In this document: positions 19,941 through 30,400 of the stretch, piece after piece
How positions within the stretch are numbered: the first letter of the stretch is position 1
Layout of the letters: each line of letters begins with the position of its first letter
Source: Bacteroides sp.
GTDB taxonomy: Bacteria; Bacteroidota; Bacteroidia; Bacteroidales; Bacteroidaceae
DNA: 64,000 nt
Assembly: GCA_020861095.1 (NCBI GenBank)
Contig: JAJBTC010000196.1
Coordinates: forward strand, 1 to 64,000
Reading direction: 5' to 3'
Notes under the pieces: generated by a model
What the model was told of the DNA's origin: nothing
The model's input: only the letters and a program-made list of their open reading frames with translations
Databases searched by the model: none
Translations under genes and position numbers: made by a program

Positions 19941-20627
19941 ATGTTTTTGTTTTCTTCTTTACTGTCTCTTTTTTTCCCTTCCTGTTGCCTGGTGTGTGGC
20001 CGGGGGCTGGTGGAGAGTGAGCACTGGATGTGTGTCACCTGCCACGTGGGATTGCTTGTGGTGCCCTCTTTTTACGATCTGCCAGACCGGATCGAGTCTT
20101 TCCTGCAAGGAGTAGTACCTCTGGTGAGTGCCCGTGCCTGGCTGGGCTATCAGAAAGAAAGCAAGTATCGCCAGCTTATTTTTCATCTGAAGTACAAGGG
20201 CAATCAGGAGGCCGCCGAGTCTCTGGGCAGGTGGATGGCTGTAGCTTTCCAGGCAGAGAACTTTTTCGAAGGGATTGACCTGCTTGTACCGGTGCCTTTG
20301 CATAGCCGTCGGTACAAACAGCGCGGATACAATCAGAGTGAACGGATCGCCCAGGGAGTATCCGCAGTCACAGGTATTCCCTTATTGGCCGATCTGATTC
20401 GTCGTACACGGCATACCTCCACACAAACCCGGCTGGATGCTGATCATCGCTGGGAAAATGTGAAAGATGGTTTTGAATTGCAAGAGCCTTTGATGGCAGA
20501 AGAAAAACATATCCTGCTGATAGATGATGTGTTCACGACAGGGGCTACGGTGGCCTCCTGTGCGATGGCTTTCCAAGGGGTGAAGGGTGTGAAAGTGAGT
20601 GTACTGACCCTTGCTGTGGCTTTATAG
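19941..20627 (+). CDS. comF: ComF-family phosphoribosyltransferase-like protein
   Basis: A 228-residue protein. N-terminal cysteines CCLVCGRGL and CVTCHVGL form a probable zinc finger. The phosphoribosyltransferase domain follows, with the PRPP-binding motif LLIDDVFTTGATVASCA near residue 195 and the family motif RGYNQSERIAQGVSAVTG near residue 130. ComF proteins are linked to DNA uptake and recombination in competent bacteria; the biochemical role in Bacteroidota is unproven. An R2 run abuts the start codon, so the promoter is not recognisable. Confidence 0.9.
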   Translation: MFLFSSLLSLFFPSCCLVCGRGLVESEHWMCVTCHVGLLVVPSFYDLPDRIESFLQGVVPLVSARAWLGYQKESKYRQLIFHLKYKGNQEAAESLGRWMAVAFQAENFFEGIDLLVPVPLHSRRYKQRGYNQSERIAQGVSAVTGIPLLADLIRRTRHTSTQTRLDADHRWENVKDGFELQEPLMAEEKHILLIDDVFTTGATVASCAMAFQGVKGVKVSVLTLAVAL

Positions 20628-20949
20628 GAACGCAAAGAGAGTTAAGTCTCTATAGGAGGACTCTCTCGACCACGGCTGAGGGCGTATTGGAATAGAAAAA
20701 TGAGAATATCTTCTGCCGCTGTAAGTCAGGGTGTTTGGCATAGGGTTTCTTTGTGACTGGAAAACCCTATCCAATAAACTCATCTTATTTTGTAACTCCA
20801 TTCTATGTCCGTATCGGCAAGATTCTTTTTTGATGCAGATAGGGTATCAGGAACCTCCTGATATTCCATACAAAGTGTATCCTCTTTACAGGACATTCCA
20901 TTTTACAGGTATCCTTTTTTATACGGTATTCCCTTTATCAATGATCCGG

Positions 20950-21236
20950 TTTACAATGTATCTGTAGTGCTGCAGGCACGTTCGATTCCAGCCCAGGGCA
21001 AGGAAGCGCAGGGTATCGGAGCGACCGCCACCCTGGGGTGCGAACCGCACACGAAAATGGAATGCTGAAGGCATGATCGAAATATGTATACTTCACTTTC
21101 TTTCGGTCGTCCCTGCGGCACTCACTTTCATGTGCGGTTCGTACCTCAGGGCAGCGTTTGTTTCTCCTCCGCTATCGCTACGGATACACTGCACTTGCCC
21201 TGGGCCAGAATCGGTCGTACCTTCAGAATTAGCAAA
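20950..21236. repeat. R4 MITE-like palindromic element, fullest copy
   Basis: A ~250-290 bp element with inverted ends: TTCGATTCCAGCCCAGGGCA near 20990 and GCCCTGGGCCAGAATCGG near 21210. Internal inverted segments are GGTGCGAACCGCAC and GTGCGGTTCG. It encodes nothing. Related copies lie at 35533-35815 and 36405-36545. The remaining gap (20628-21622) shows no gene. Confidence 0.8.
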
Positions 21237-21622
21237 ATGACTTACTCATGTAAAGCGGTTGAAAAAGGTTATATCCTCATGAAGTAAGATCTATGGTGAG
21301 ATACTCTTTTCTCTCTTTTTCCGGGTTGTATTCTCCTGGATACGTAGGTTTTAATTAATAATGAGAATCTCGGTCAACCCCTGTCTTTAAACCATTCCGG
21401 AATTTTATTGTTTTAGGAAATAAACGGTATCGGACGGATATATAAAGCATCCCGATCCGGTGCGGTATACTGTAAATAAGATAGATTTAAGTGTAGTATG
21501 ATGGTTTAATAAACAGGCAGCGGAATGTGAATAATGTATTTTCCGTCTTTTTTATTAAAATCCCTTCCATCATACCTGTCTCTAATTGCTTTGTGAGGGA
21601 AAAGCAGCATAAGTATAACGGT

Positions 21623-22030
21623 ATGACAAAGAAATTTTTAGGTATAGCTTTTCTGGCTATGGCTCTGTGTGTGGGTTTTGCTTCCTGTAGTGATGACGAT
21701 GAAGTGAAGACCGATCGTCTGGTAGGTAAATGGTACGTGACCCATGTAGAAGGTTGGTACATGGAAGATGGTGATAAAAAAGACTATTCCTGGGGTGTGA
21801 ATGATGTATGGACCTATCAGTTCAATTCAGACAATTCGGGAACCGAAGTGGAGCGCGGTGGAGATTCTTATTCTTTTACCTGGAGTGTGCCCAATGATAC
21901 ACATATCAGAATGGCTTTTTCCGGAAAAACGGATGAAACGGTAGAGGTGAGCAAACTGACCAAGTCTACTTTCATTTACAAATATGAAACTTCCGATGAG
22001 TACAGAAGGGTGACCATGGAAAAAAGATAG
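21623..22030 (+). CDS. Small lipocalin-like lipoprotein
   Basis: A 135-residue exported protein. The lipoprotein signal peptide MTKKFLGIAFLAMALCVGFASC is followed by acidic DDDE, the usual Bacteroidetes surface-export-type context. The mature part (RLVGKWYVTHVEGWY, then a short beta-rich stretch) resembles the lipocalin-like folds common in Bacteroides lipoproteins (DUF4923/DUF5004 style); no exact family was recognised. The start at 21623 is set by the signal peptide; the ORF track start at 21527 is too early. It is followed by two strong hairpins that separate it from the convergent GHL10 gene. Confidence 0.8.
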   Translation: MTKKFLGIAFLAMALCVGFASCSDDDEVKTDRLVGKWYVTHVEGWYMEDGDKKDYSWGVNDVWTYQFNSDNSGTEVERGGDSYSFTWSVPNDTHIRMAFSGKTDETVEVSKLTKSTFIYKYETSDEYRRVTMEKR

Positions 22031-22117
22031 TACGCTGTATAGGGAAGAAGAACGGTGGATCGAAAACCAGAGAGCAACAGGTGGGAGATCCGGTGTGTAA
22101 CTTTTTCCATACGATAT

Positions 22118-22163
22118 AAAAGAGCCGTTGTTTACCTGCTAACAGGTAAACAACGGCTCTTTT
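22118..22163. terminator. Bidirectional hairpin terminator
   Basis: A perfect 18-bp stem (AGAGCCGTTGTTTACCTG) with a 4-nt loop, flanked by A and T tracts, lies between convergent genes. Confidence 0.85.
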
Positions 22164-22176
22164 GTGAATAGTGCTA

Positions 22177-22241
22177 CAGAACCTTGAAAAAGGGGGAAGC
22201 GGCTCAGGACCGTCTCCCCCTTTTTCAAGGTTCTGTTTTTT
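22177..22241. terminator. Second hairpin terminator
   Basis: A perfect 21-bp inverted repeat (CAGAACCTTGAAAAAGGGGG arm) around a 17-nt loop, followed by TTTTTT on the plus strand. The arm AAAAAGGGGG is distinctive and could make the hairpin bidirectional. Confidence 0.75.
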
Positions 22242-22287
22242 CATAGAAAGGGTCAGGTTAAAGTCTTGTCTGATGAAGAGGATGTGT

Positions 22288-23775
22288 TTACGGATAGGTT
22301 ACTACTTCCGAAAGGCGGCTTTCGACCTGATCTTTGTTGACTGCCGAAACCGCGTATCTCCCTTTTCCGGGCAGTTGGAAGGAGACATCCCGCGTGATCT
22401 CCAGAAGTTGTGCCTGCTGATCCTCTATCTGGTATACCGCGTATCGCAGATCGCCGTTGCCAGCCTGCCAGCGGAGCACTCCTCCGTCTGTCTGCACGTG
22501 CGCAGGAGTGGAAGGCTCCGCTACTGTTTTTCTTCCCATAAAGGGGATCAGGGATTGATTGCCGTACACTTTTCTGAGTGTAGCAAGGATGTCGATGCGG
22601 TTGGCTGTGAACGCGGTTCCATTGAACAGCATGGCACCTGTTACCTTTTCCTGTTTGCGGGCATAGAAGAATTGAGTTTCCAGCTCTTCGGGCTTCATAA
22701 AAATATCTCCTTCCCTGGGGTTGCCGAATTTGTAGAGACCGTATCCGATCAGTACGGGTACATCGAAACTGTTTGCCGGCCACCAGTCACACAGGTGTAT
22801 GAAGTTGAGCGCGATGTTCTGTGTGCTGGCGTAGAGCTGGGGAGTGACATAGTCTATCCATCCCTTCTCGCACCAGAGGCGGATGTCCGCGTACAGGTCG
22901 TCGTAGTTGCTGATGCCGCTCGTTTCCGAACCGTTCGGGTCCTGTGATCGGTGTCGCCAGGCTGCATACGGACTGATACCGAACAGGATATCGGGGCGCA
23001 CGCGTACCACCAATTGGTGGATATCTTCGATCATCGTATTTACATTCCCGCGCCGGAAATCCTCTACATTCGTATAGTCTTGTCCGTATATCCGGAAATC
23101 TTCCGCATCGTCTATCTCCACGCCGGCTTGCGGATAAGGATAGAAATAGTCGTCGAAATGGATCCCGTCTACATCGTACCGGGTGATGAGATCTTCGATT
23201 ACATCCAACAGGTGTTGCCTGGCCTCCGGAATAGCCGGGCGGTACATCAACAGGTTACCGTAACGCATTTTCCACTCCGGACGGTCTTCTCCCGGATAGC
23301 CGGGGGTGGGCGTGAAACTACCCGCCGAGTTGGAGATACGGAACGGATTCATCCAGGCATGGAACTCCAATCCTCTTTTGTGGGTTTCATCGATCAGGAA
23401 TTGCATCACGTCGTAGCCCGGCGATTGGCCCCGTGTGCCTGTGATGTACTCACTCCAGGGTTCGAGTGCGGATTCGTAGAAGGCATCCGCGGTAGGGCGT
23501 ATCTGCATGACCACCGCGTTGAGGTTGTATTCCACGAAAGTATCCAGGTAGCGGATGTACTGTGCTCTCTGCGCCTCTGTATCGGACGTGTTTGCCGGCC
23601 AGTCCATTCTGCCTACGGTGGCTACCCAGGCGGCGCGGAACTCTTTCCGGGGCATCCGGATCTCGTCTTTCTCTTCGGGAGGAGGCCCGTCTGTAGGGCT
23701 GTCGCTGCATGCGTGCAATGCCAGGGCGTTGAGTAGGCAGATTGCTGATAGTAAGAATGTTTTTATCTGTTTCAT
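22288..23775 (-). CDS. GHL10/DUF187-family glycoside-hydrolase-like lipoprotein
   Basis: A 495-residue lipoprotein (signal NALALHACSD). Residues ~25-340 form the GHL10 (formerly DUF187, YngK-like) TIM barrel. Its hallmarks are FRAAWVATVGRMDWP, NAVVMQIRPTADAFYES, FHAWMNPFRI and the acidic-site motif DVDGIHFDDYFYPYP. A C-terminal fibronectin-III-like domain (VLRWQAGNGDLRYAVYQI) follows. Such proteins are predicted glycosidases, probably on the cell surface; substrates are poorly defined. ATG at 23775 is chosen because the signal peptide starts there. It is the last gene of uptake locus 2 and the only obvious hydrolase in it. Confidence 0.9.
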   Translation of the reverse strand: MKQIKTFLLSAICLLNALALHACSDSPTDGPPPEEKDEIRMPRKEFRAAWVATVGRMDWPANTSDTEAQRAQYIRYLDTFVEYNLNAVVMQIRPTADAFYESALEPWSEYITGTRGQSPGYDVMQFLIDETHKRGLEFHAWMNPFRISNSAGSFTPTPGYPGEDRPEWKMRYGNLLMYRPAIPEARQHLLDVIEDLITRYDVDGIHFDDYFYPYPQAGVEIDDAEDFRIYGQDYTNVEDFRRGNVNTMIEDIHQLVVRVRPDILFGISPYAAWRHRSQDPNGSETSGISNYDDLYADIRLWCEKGWIDYVTPQLYASTQNIALNFIHLCDWWPANSFDVPVLIGYGLYKFGNPREGDIFMKPEELETQFFYARKQEKVTGAMLFNGTAFTANRIDILATLRKVYGNQSLIPFMGRKTVAEPSTPAHVQTDGGVLRWQAGNGDLRYAVYQIEDQQAQLLEITRDVSFQLPGKGRYAVSAVNKDQVESRLSEVVTYP

Positions 23776-23865
23776 AGATCGTGATAGTAAAGATCTGTTA
23801 TTTCTGGATTGTATCGTATTACGTACTATGTGATTCCACTTGCTATTCGCCATTTTCCAGGGATG

Positions 23866-23974
23866 GTTGGACATATATCGCGGAGACGCACGCCGTGCGT
23901 CTCTACAGGCGGACGATTGCTTTAGAATATGTGTATTTCAAATCGTAAATCGTAAATGGTCCATTCGTCAATCA
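23866..23974. repeat. R1 right copy and R2 run inside the uptake-locus operon
   Basis: A single R1 right copy (23866-23909) and heptamer-like runs (AATCGTAAATCGTAAATGG near 23940) fill most of the 196 bp between the DUF4623-like gene and the GHL10 gene. The upstream gene's TGA (23972-23974) abuts the run. Confidence 0.75.
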
Positions 23975-25648
23975 TTCGATCTCCGTATTTTTCGGGAATT
24001 CCACCACAATGAACCCCGCTCTTACGGCCGCTCCGAAGATACGCAGGTTCTCATGGACCACTCCCCAACCCGTGTTGGCAGAGAAGGCGGAGGCCGGAGC
24101 TCCGTTGAGTTCGTAAGAGAACAAAGGTATCCTATCTCCCTCCTCGAACTGAGTGAGTGCCTGCACGGTATTTGCTCCGGCGGACAGGTCGTAGAGGTAG
24201 ACCGTCTGTACCGGCTTGCCGGCAGCACGGGCGGTGGTCATCAGCATATATCTTTCGTTGTTGTAGTTAAATATACGGATGTCTGTCCCCTCTATCGGAA
24301 TGCTTTCCGGATCCATCCGGTACAGTACATTCCCCTCTCTGTCTATCAATACCGCTATGGCCTGTGTACTGGTCAGAATAAATTCGTTGTCCGAACCCTG
24401 AACCTGATTCACAGAGGAATAGTACGAGGCCGTCACAGGCGGTGTGATCATCCGGGGATTGTCTACCTGTGTGAAGTTTGTCACATCTAAGCGCAGCATC
24501 TCCGTACCGTCCTGGGTAAGAAGGAAGATGGTTCCGTTGCCCTGTTCATCGAGACAGACAGAGAGGTTGTCTCCAAAGCGTCCGGAGGTGATCCGGGTTC
24601 CGTTGTGCGTACCGTCGAAGCTGAATACCGTTTCCGCTGTGGCATATTCATCGGCCCAGTGGTAGATCTTCAATCTGCCCGTACCGCTATCGGCCACTCC
24701 CGTAGTCAGGTTGGCAATGTAGATGTGGTTGTGGCTGAGGCGTCCGGCACTGATCAGATAGGTACCATCGGCCACTCCTGTTATGTCTAAGATCTTTGCG
24801 TTGCCTGCGTTCCCGTTCCTGAGATCGTCGTAAGAGAGGATCTTCGGATAGTTGCCCCCTTCCCGGGAAACGATCAATACTTTGTTCCCGTCGAAGTCGG
24901 CACTACGGGTATTCTCGGCAGAGAAATCTCCCGGCATAGCGAATCCGGTGTCCGAGGCAGAATAGTCTAACAGCAACGGCGAAAAGAAGTCCGCTCCAAA
25001 CGTCGGGGTGGGCTCAAAAGAGAGGTGATAAGCAGACTCTAAACCCAGAAAGTCCAGTATCACCTCTCCGGGGTCATCCCGCCAGATCTTTCCGTCGCGC
25101 AGGTTGGTAAATCTATACGTCGATCGTTTGGGAAGGCCCGATACGGCAGTAATCTCCACGCTGTTGCTCTGAGGTGCATTGAGGTACACCGTCTGGCTGG
25201 CATGGTGTATATAGCCCGTAGCCAGGTCGCCATCCTCTTTTTGCAGGGACACTGCTTGCAGGATCGGATGTTCCGTGGCCGCTGCCAGAGCAATGTTCAC
25301 CTGGTAAATACGTTGGTTCCCGCCGTTCACCACCTCCATCTGCTGTGTCGGTTGCCGGGAGAAGTTGTACACTTCTTCTGTCAGCGAAGCACCTAAAGAG
25401 AGTTTCCCGCCGAAGCGGATGGCCTCCACATCCGTCTCCGCCGCTATGTAGAAGTTCACGCTTTGGTTCTCTTGGTCCACCGTACCCGCATAGTTAACAT
25501 TTCCGGCCAGTCCGCCATTGGTCACATTCAGTGTATAAATAAAGGTCTCTCCGGAAGGGTTCTCCACGATCCCGTCGTCGGAGCAACTGTGAGACACTGC
25601 CGCGAGCAGCATCCCCAGGGTGATGTATACTATATATAATCGTTTCAT
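23972..25648 (-). CDS. DUF4623-like surface lipoprotein of uptake locus 2
   Basis: A 558-residue lipoprotein with signal MKRLYIVYITLGMLLAAVSHSC. The mature protein starts SDDG. An N-terminal beta-rich domain (~30-130, TYTLNV-like strands) is followed by a longer region with repeated blade-like segments (NKVLIVSREGGNYPKILSYD, GTYLISAGRLSHNHIYIANL). This fits the Bacteroides DUF4623 family and a beta-propeller fold. Function is unknown; its place after SusD is where surface glycan-binding proteins usually sit. The ORF track start (25810) overlaps SusD; 25648 is the signal-peptide start, 32 bp after the SusD stop. Confidence 0.72.
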   Translation of the reverse strand: MKRLYIVYITLGMLLAAVSHSCSDDGIVENPSGETFIYTLNVTNGGLAGNVNYAGTVDQENQSVNFYIAAETDVEAIRFGGKLSLGASLTEEVYNFSRQPTQQMEVVNGGNQRIYQVNIALAAATEHPILQAVSLQKEDGDLATGYIHHASQTVYLNAPQSNSVEITAVSGLPKRSTYRFTNLRDGKIWRDDPGEVILDFLGLESAYHLSFEPTPTFGADFFSPLLLDYSASDTGFAMPGDFSAENTRSADFDGNKVLIVSREGGNYPKILSYDDLRNGNAGNAKILDITGVADGTYLISAGRLSHNHIYIANLTTGVADSGTGRLKIYHWADEYATAETVFSFDGTHNGTRITSGRFGDNLSVCLDEQGNGTIFLLTQDGTEMLRLDVTNFTQVDNPRMITPPVTASYYSSVNQVQGSDNEFILTSTQAIAVLIDREGNVLYRMDPESIPIEGTDIRIFNYNNERYMLMTTARAAGKPVQTVYLYDLSAGANTVQALTQFEEGDRIPLFSYELNGAPASAFSANTGWGVVHENLRIFGAAVRAGFIVVEFPKNTEIE

Positions 25649-25680
25649 CTTAGTTGTTATTAGATTCCTGATTCCTGCTT

Positions 25681-27390
25681 TTATTCTCTCCACTCTTTCG
25701 TTTGTGTCAGGGTATATCCATTCTCCAGATAAAGTTGTATCTGGTTGGAAGGCACTGGGTTGATGTAGTTCCGCGGCAGAGGAGCAGCCCTTTCGTTGCC
25801 CCGGTTGCACAGGATATATCCTTCATCTGCTCCGTCTGCGATGTAAATATCGCTCCGGCTCACTTTCGGGTAGTCCGCGTAGCGGATATAAGCCCCGTAG
25901 CGGATGTCCGGATTGGCTCCGTTGTACATATAATCCATCTTTTTCCAGCGTTTCAGGTCGTTGAGGCGGAATCCTTCCAGTACCAGCTCCACCCTTCTCT
26001 CACGTCGTATTTCCCAGAGCATGGCCGGTACGTCCGGATCCCGTTTGGGATCGTCGTAGACCGTACCGTTTACTGCCGGTTCCCCTCCGATGACCTGCAA
26101 AGCAGGAAGGGTCATTCCCCGGCGGCCACGCAACAGGTTGACGGAGATATCCAGATCGTCCTGTGTCAGTAGTCCCAGTTCCCAGGTAGCCTCCGCGTAG
26201 TTGAGAAGTACCTCTCCCAGGCGTACTACCGGGGCATCCGTAATGTTCTGGGTAGAGAAGTATTTCAGATCCGGATGGTCGGCCTGCTCGTCGTCCATGT
26301 ATTTCCGCAGCGAGAAGCCTGATGTGGAATAGTCGAAAGGGCTGCAATCTTCTCCGCGCAGGAAATACCTGTCGCGGAAGGTAGCCGTGAGCCGTGGGTC
26401 GCGGTTACTGAAGAACTGTTCCGCGGTGATGGCTTTCCATTCCGGATCGGTCGCGTATACCGGCAGCCCGTCTTTGGTCAGGTAGCTTTCCAGGAGCGAA
26501 CGGGTAGCTCCCGTCTGGGCCTCTTTGTTGGTATAGGTGAGCGTAGAGTGCGACAAGATACCCGCCTGGTATTTGCGGTAGAAGATCACCTCTGTGTTCG
26601 AAGAGAGGTCTTCCGAAGAGAACAGCGCGTTGTAACTGTCCGACACAAAGAACCTGCGCGCGTTCATTATTACCAGCGCCGCCTTCCGGGCAGCCGTCAG
26701 GCATTCTATGGCCAGTTCCTGGTCGATGTCGTGATACTTCAGGAAAGTCCCTTCGCGCAGCAACAGGCGTGAAGCCACGGCCGCCACCACATATTTATTG
26801 AGATTCAGCGTCCCGTCGTTCTCCCGGGTGTTCTCTATCGCGAAGGTAAGATCCTCCAGTATCTTCCGGACTACCTGTGTACGCGGGTCGCGGTCTTTGA
26901 ACAGTTCGTCTTTCTCATCGGTAGCCAATACCCTGTCGTACCAGGGCACATCTCCATACGTAAAGACCAAGTTGGCATATTCCGTCGCGCGGAAGAAGCG
27001 TGAGATGCCGAGCCAGTGATTTCTGGCCTCCTCTTCCAGTTCCTCCATCCCTTCTACTTGTTCCAGCATATAGTTGGCTTTTCTCACTGTGGTAAAGGTC
27101 CAGCCACTGTCTGTTTCGGGAATACGCAGGGGGGTGAAGTCGTTCTGCACATTGTGAGCAATATCGTCGTTCAGGGTTTGTCCCAGGAAGAAGGGCCCGT
27201 TGGAGCCACCCGATCCGTATCCGGCGAAATAGCGGGTATAGAATCCATAGGAATAAGTACGTACATGACTCTCGGTTTTCCAATAGTCGGCATCGGAGAT
27301 CACATCGAGCGGTTGTCTGTCTAAAAAGTCGTCGCAGGCTGTGAGCAGCAGCAACAACGGGCAGAAAAGCAGAGATTTGATACGTTTCAT
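25681..27390 (-). CDS. SusD/RagB-family ligand-binding lipoprotein
   Basis: A 569-residue outer-membrane lipoprotein. Signal MKRIKSLLFCPLLLLLTAC, then DDFLDRQPLDVISDADYW, the typical SusD opening. Helical TPR-like scaffold residues follow (ARNHWLGISRFFRATEYANL). The C-terminal RagB/SusD domain contains LGEVLLNYAEATWELG and EIRRERRVELVLEGFRLNDL, and it ends NPVPSNQIQLYLENGYTLTQ. The start at 27390 is set by the lipoprotein signal. It lies 23 bp after the SusC stop. SusD caps the SusC channel and delivers oligomeric substrate. Confidence 0.95.
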   Translation of the reverse strand: MKRIKSLLFCPLLLLLTACDDFLDRQPLDVISDADYWKTESHVRTYSYGFYTRYFAGYGSGGSNGPFFLGQTLNDDIAHNVQNDFTPLRIPETDSGWTFTTVRKANYMLEQVEGMEELEEEARNHWLGISRFFRATEYANLVFTYGDVPWYDRVLATDEKDELFKDRDPRTQVVRKILEDLTFAIENTRENDGTLNLNKYVVAAVASRLLLREGTFLKYHDIDQELAIECLTAARKAALVIMNARRFFVSDSYNALFSSEDLSSNTEVIFYRKYQAGILSHSTLTYTNKEAQTGATRSLLESYLTKDGLPVYATDPEWKAITAEQFFSNRDPRLTATFRDRYFLRGEDCSPFDYSTSGFSLRKYMDDEQADHPDLKYFSTQNITDAPVVRLGEVLLNYAEATWELGLLTQDDLDISVNLLRGRRGMTLPALQVIGGEPAVNGTVYDDPKRDPDVPAMLWEIRRERRVELVLEGFRLNDLKRWKKMDYMYNGANPDIRYGAYIRYADYPKVSRSDIYIADGADEGYILCNRGNERAAPLPRNYINPVPSNQIQLYLENGYTLTQTKEWRE

Positions 27391-27413
27391 AGATGTAAAA
27401 TTTATGTTTTCAA

Positions 27414-30400
27414 TCAAAAAGATACTTGCAGACCCAAAGACGTGGTTCGCGTATACGGATACGAGCGTCCGATGTATCCGCCGTCTCCGGTGGAAATATT
27501 GGTCTCCGGGTCGATGGGTATATGGCCCAGGTGATGGAATTCGAACAGGTTCTCCAGGTTCAGATAGACACGCAGGTTCCTGATATGTGCCTTGCGTACG
27601 ATCTTCTGGGGCAACGTATACCCTATGGTCACGTTCTTCACACGGCAATAAGCCATATTCAGCAGATACTTGGTCTGTATCACGAAATTCATGGTGTTAT
27701 TAGACTGACCCGTAGGAGTGAGGCGCGGGTAGAACGCGTTGGGATTTTCCGGTGTCCAGTAGTCTTCCTGGTGGGTATACCAGGCTGCGGTGTGCGCGAA
27801 TCCCGGAACGAAGATAGATCCGCTGCTCCACAGCTGGCGTTTTCCTACCCCTTGCAGGAATACGCCGAGGTCTATCCCTTTGTAGTCCATGCCCAGACGC
27901 AGGCCGTATTCATAGCGGGGGGTAGAATTTCCGATCACCTTCATATCTCCCGGATTGTCTACCGTATTGTCTCCTTTATCAATTTTCCCGCTGCCATCCA
28001 GGTCTTTGAACTTCACATCCCCGGGGCCAAACCGGAACCAGCTCTGCCCGCTTCCGCTGGAGATATAACTCTGATCGGCCAGGTGGCTTTTCAATACATA
28101 CGTCCCGTCCGGAGCGATGTCGAAATCATCCTCGGTGAAGAAACGGTCGGTCACGTATCCCCAGATCTCTCCATAGGTCTTTCCTTCGTAGATATCGGTC
28201 ACTAACCGCGATCCGGAGCGGTATTTGGTATATTTGATCCTGGCATCGTACAGAGAAGCCATCGCGTTGATACCCCATCCGTTGGTAAAGCGGTGCCGGA
28301 AATCGACCGCAATTTCCCAGCCTTTGGTGGTGAGTTCACCGAAGTTCACTCTCGGAGCGGTGTTGCCGAAGGTAGAAGGGAGTGCCTCGCCACTGGTGAT
28401 CATGTTGCTGGTGACGCGGGTGAAACGATCGAAGGTTACTCCCAGCCTGTCATTGAAAAGGCGCAGGTCTGCTCCGATGTTGGTAGTGGTCACTTTCTCC
28501 CAGGTGAATCCGCTGCTGATGGCTCTGGGCAGACCGAAAGTACGTTCCGCAGTTTCCCCTCTTACCCATTCCGAAGAGGTAGAGGTGAGGATAGGCAGGA
28601 AGACATACTTCTCCGAAGAGCTCTCTACGTCCTGGTTACCGATCGTTCCCCGGGAGGCGCGGATCTTCACATGGCTCAGCCAGGGTTTCACAGGCTGCAT
28701 AAACGCCTCTTCGGATACGATCCAGCCGGCAGAGGCCGAAGGGAAGAATCCCCACAGGTTGTTTTGTGGAAAACGGGAAGAACCATCCATGCGCCCGTTC
28801 AGTTCCAGCAGGTAGCGCCCGTTGTACGCGTAGTTGATCCGGCCGAAATAGCCCAGACAGGCCCAGTGGCCGTGGTAGCCCGAAGCAAACTGATCGCCGG
28901 TGGCTAAGCTGAATTCTGGTTTAGAGGGGTCGACTAAGTCTCTGCGTTCGCCTGTCAGTCCGGTGTTGGTATAGTACTCAATATTCATTCCCGCCAGGGC
29001 GTTCAGCGTATGTTTGCTCCATTCCTTGTTGTAGCGCCCTACGACATTACCTACGTGGAAATCGCTCTGGTCGGTGGCGTTCCTCACCATGTTCTTACTG
29101 GCCGGTGTCCATACCTCATGGGTCAGCCCTCCGTTCCAGAAGTTCCATCCCGACACCTCTCCTCCGTTGGTACGGGTGAGCCTGTCAGTCCGGGTATATA
29201 CATAATCCATATCTACGCTCAGGCCTTTGACAAGATGTATAGTCGTTCCTAAGGAGATGCGCGTGTAGTTGTTGGTACGGTTGTTGCGGTTGGCCTGTTC
29301 GGTCTCCGTCACCGCGTTGCGGAAAGGAATGCCCTGGTAGGTGCCATAAGGCATGATGCGCGGCCAGCGGTAGAGGTAGTACCAGGAGTTGTAATTGTCT
29401 GAGGTAGAGTATTCGTACGGAGTCTCCAGGATGGTTTTGGAGAAAATGAGCTTGGAACGTACATTCACCCGGTCGTTGACTTTCGTAGAGGTGCCGAACG
29501 TTACGTTGTAGCGCTGGAATTTGTCTGTATTCACTTGGATCACTCCCTCCTCTTCCAGGTATCCCAGGCTCAGGTTGTAGGAGGTTTGTGACACCGTCCC
29601 GCTGACAGATAGGTTGTGAGTCTGCTGGAATGCGTTTTTGTTGATGTATTTGTCAGGGGCATCGAAGCTCCGGTAGAAATAGAGCTTGTTATCGATCATT
29701 TCAAAATCGCGCCCCAATACCATTTCATTGCTCAGTTTCATGTGGCCATATACCCGTTCCCACTCGCGCATACGCTCGATAGACTCCGGGTTCCAGTAGA
29801 GGAAGTTGTCGCTTCGCTGCTCCTGCAGGTTGGGGTTCGAGCGCAGTCCGGCCTCCCAGGACATTTCGGCGCCTTTCACGGCACTGGATATGGTGGGGGT
29901 GACGGTAGGGCGCCTCCAGGAGAAGTTGTTGGAGTAGTTGATCGTGAACTTTTCTCCTTCCCTGGCCTTTTTGGTGGTGATGAGTACCACACCGAAAGCC
30001 GCGCGTGTACCGTAGATAGAGGTGGAGGCCGCGTCTTTAAGGATGGAGATACTTTCCACATCATCCGGGTTGATGATCTGCAGGCTCGATACCTCGGCGT
30101 TGTCTACCAGGACCAACGGGCTGGAACTTCCGTTGACCGAGCCTATGATCCCGCGCACCCGTATGGAGGCATCCGTACCGATGGCCCCGGTATTGGTGCG
30201 GATCGTCAGCCCCGGTGCACTTCCCTGCAAACCGCGCGCGATATCGGGAATGGAACGTCCGGTGAGCTGATCTTTTACATTCACCGTAGAGACAGACCCG
30301 GTGAGGTTTTCTTTTCGTTGGGTACCGTAGCCCACAACCACTACCTCGTCTAAGGTTTTGTAGTCTGTGCGTAGGGTAATGACTAAGTGGTTTTGCTGTC

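Noticed and set aside
20731-20967. 78-aa ORF between comF and the R4 element
   Set aside because: No recognisable domain, cysteine-rich random composition and no promoter box; region is AT-rich spacer.
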